In this document: positions 62,590-64,000 of the stretch, piece after piece
How positions within the stretch are numbered: position 1 is the first letter of the stretch
Layout of the letters: each line of letters starts with the position of its first letter
IMG/VR virus record: IMGVR_UViG_3300006339_000005
Span: 1 to 64,000 of that record
Source: a virus
Reading direction: 5' to 3' (one strand)
DNA: 64,000 bases
Position numbers and translations under genes: made by a program
Notes under the pieces: model-generated
Database searches by the model: none
What the model was told of the DNA's origin: nothing
The model's input: the letters and a program-made list of their open reading frames with translations, nothing else

Positions 62590-64000
62590 CTAAAGTGCTA
62601 GTCGCCAAGTGCCTTCCCGGTATTCACCTTCGAAGCTTAATGTCCATGCTGTACCGTCCCATTTATATTGGATACCGGTATTAAGGTTGGTTGTATATTT
62701 GATATCTACAGTTGAATCAGATCCATCATTATCACTAGCATTGAATACAATAGTCCACACATTACCATCCCATTCGATTATATCATTTTCTGATGCAATG
62801 AAATCATCACCAGCTGTACTTTTCCAAGCATCTGCACCATCTTGGTTTACCTCAGCACCAATATCACCTAATAATAAGATTCTAATACCACTTACTTTAA
62901 CATCTGTAGGATTGGTTCTTGTTGGATCAATTATATAATCAATAGTTCCTTTAGTAATTGCTGGTCCGTCAAATACTGAATTAGTTGGAATAGTATCTGT
63001 ATCCCAGTTTACAATAAGTTGTGTTTCGTCTAATTCATTAAGTGCAAATGTTCCTATAACACTTCCTAAATCTAACCTGCTTAAATAAATTTTACTTAAT
63101 CCTGCTATGTACTCTCCAGGTAATACATCTAAAACTATACGCCAATTTAATTCACCAGCAATACCTTTGTCACCTAATACAACAATATTATTAGTTACTA
63201 TTATATCATAATCTTTAAATGTAGTAATTGCTAATGAAGTTGTATCAGTTCTACTAGCTGTTCCATGTTTCTCAGTATCAACTGTTGTGTCATCATCACC
63301 TTTAACATCTTGTCCTGGTGAGTCATCGTGTTTTACAAGTTCAGGTGTTGCTGAACCTAAATTAATTGTACCTTGGCTTTCATCAAAAATACTCATTACA
63401 ATAGCTGTTATAACACCTAACTTTTTAACCTTAGCAGGAGGTGATAACCAAATAGGAGTACTAAACCCTAGTTGTCCAACATCAATCATACTTTCTGTAC
63501 CTATAGGAATACTTCTAGTTGAGAACTGAATGTTTTCTAAATCTACTACACTTAAACTAGTCCAGTCAATATAATTATCAGTTGTTTGAATTTCTAAACT
63601 TGGGTTAAACAAAGTTAATATTTGTTCTATTATTTGTAATTTTTGTTCTGTATTAGTTGACCAAATATCACAATTTATACCTAACTTAAATGGTGTTGGT
63701 GCTAATCGTTCTACGGTGTAATTTTGTCCTTGCGTATTTAAATATTCATTATTTTCACTATCATATGTACGTTCACGTAAATGAATTTTACCTATATACG
63801 ATGCATCTATAGTTCTTTGTCTATCCATTTCTAAAGTAGTTACATAAACACTTATTCTAGGAGCACTAGGTATTTTATTTTCACTATTATCACGTATGAT
63901 ATGACCAACCTGACGGGTGATGTCGCCATACATTACAGGTATTTGTGTTAAGTTACCCTTGCCATCTTTATAAGAAAAGTTACTAAACAACCTTATAAGC
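62590..64000 (-). CDS. gp15: tail sheath terminator gp15 (5' end outside window)
   Basis: At least 469 residues are readable; the frame is open to the window edge, so the true start lies beyond it (the TTG at 63990 is not compelling). The N-terminal half carries the gp15 family sequence: NLTQIPVMYGDITRQVGHII, PRISVYVTTLEMDRQR, the NCDIWSTNTEQKLQIIEQIL stretch followed by LFNPSLEIQTTDNYIDW, and FSTPIWLSPPAKVKKLG. T4 gp15 is 272 aa, capping the sheath and tail tube and joining tail to head. This copy has about 220 extra residues at the C-terminus with DWD/W-rich beta sequence (NDIIEWDGNVWTIVFNASD, YKWDGTAWTLSF). It is upstream of the sugar operon on the same strand. Confidence 0.85.
   Translation of the reverse strand, partial: LIRLFSNFSYKDGKGNLTQIPVMYGDITRQVGHIIRDNSENKIPSAPRISVYVTTLEMDRQRTIDASYIGKIHLRERTYDSENNEYLNTQGQNYTVERLAPTPFKLGINCDIWSTNTEQKLQIIEQILTLFNPSLEIQTTDNYIDWTSLSVVDLENIQFSTRSIPIGTESMIDVGQLGFSTPIWLSPPAKVKKLGVITAIVMSIFDESQGTINLGSATPELVKHDDSPGQDVKGDDDTTVDTEKHGTASRTDTTSLAITTFKDYDIIVTNNIVVLGDKGIAGELNWRIVLDVLPGEYIAGLSKIYLSRLDLGSVIGTFALNELDETQLIVNWDTDTIPTNSVFDGPAITKGTIDYIIDPTRTNPTDVKVSGIRILLLGDIGAEVNQDGADAWKSTAGDDFIASENDIIEWDGNVWTIVFNASDNDGSDSTVDIKYTTNLNTGIQYKWDGTAWTLSFEGEYREGTWRLAL

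Overview
The window is about 64 kb of a large, AT-rich, T4-like myovirus genome (Caudoviricetes), almost certainly marine. The key evidence is the T4 head cassette in canonical order: gp20 portal, gp67-like core protein, gp21 protease, gp22 scaffold and gp23 capsid. A gp26-type baseplate/tail-assembly gene and a gp15 sheath terminator are also present. T4-type late promoters (TATAAATA and GATAAATA) precede most structural transcription units. Very long modular virion proteins of the kind seen in cyanophage and pelagiphage relatives, and carbamoyltransferase, 2OG-oxygenase and heptose genes, point the same way. No photosynthesis gene, integrase, tRNA or CRISPR array is visible, so the host (SAR11-like, cyanobacterial or other marine bacterium) cannot be fixed from the window.

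Layout. 0-2.3 kb: two small unknown genes, then gp26 and a short downstream frame on the minus strand, joined by a candidate -1 frameshift site. 2.4-5.2 kb: a tape-measure-like protein. 5.2-11.9 kb: head module. 11.9-12.4 kb: a non-coding interval with a strong terminator, a sigma70-like promoter, a GC-richer structured RNA candidate, a second terminator and a late promoter. 12.4-35.2 kb: accessory virion proteins, with two tandem small paralogues, two large paralogous fibre-like proteins (one carrying an inserted beta-propeller), and a 1752-aa and a 3372-aa protein built from eight carbohydrate-binding-like modules plus a beta-helix. 35.2-40.5 kb: small fibre proteins and three Cys/Gly-rich tip-like proteins interleaved with two chaperone-like partners. 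40.6-44.3 kb: GT9-type glycosyltransferase, SGNH-like protein and carbamoyltransferase. 44.4-58.4 kb: two structural proteins and a 4175-aa repeat protein. 58.4-62.6 kb, minus strand: a tightly overlapped sugar operon (Nudix, HldE, methyltransferase-like, HldD, cupin, 2OG oxygenase). 62.6-64 kb, minus strand: gp15, running off the window.

How the genes fit together. gp20-23 and the core proteins build the prohead. gp26, its frameshift partner, the tape-measure candidate and gp15 belong to tail assembly. The 12-58 kb block is a reservoir of surface-exposed, recombining adhesion modules. The two glycan blocks could make ADP-heptose and use it, with carbamoylation, methylation or oxidation, to decorate host surface glycan or virion proteins. 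That link is inference.

Two signals go beyond gene content. By eye I found no GCAGC or GCTGC (GCWGC) anywhere in the window, although GCGGC and GCCGC are common. The 12.06-12.33 kb region looks like an unannotated structured RNA with its own promoter and terminator.
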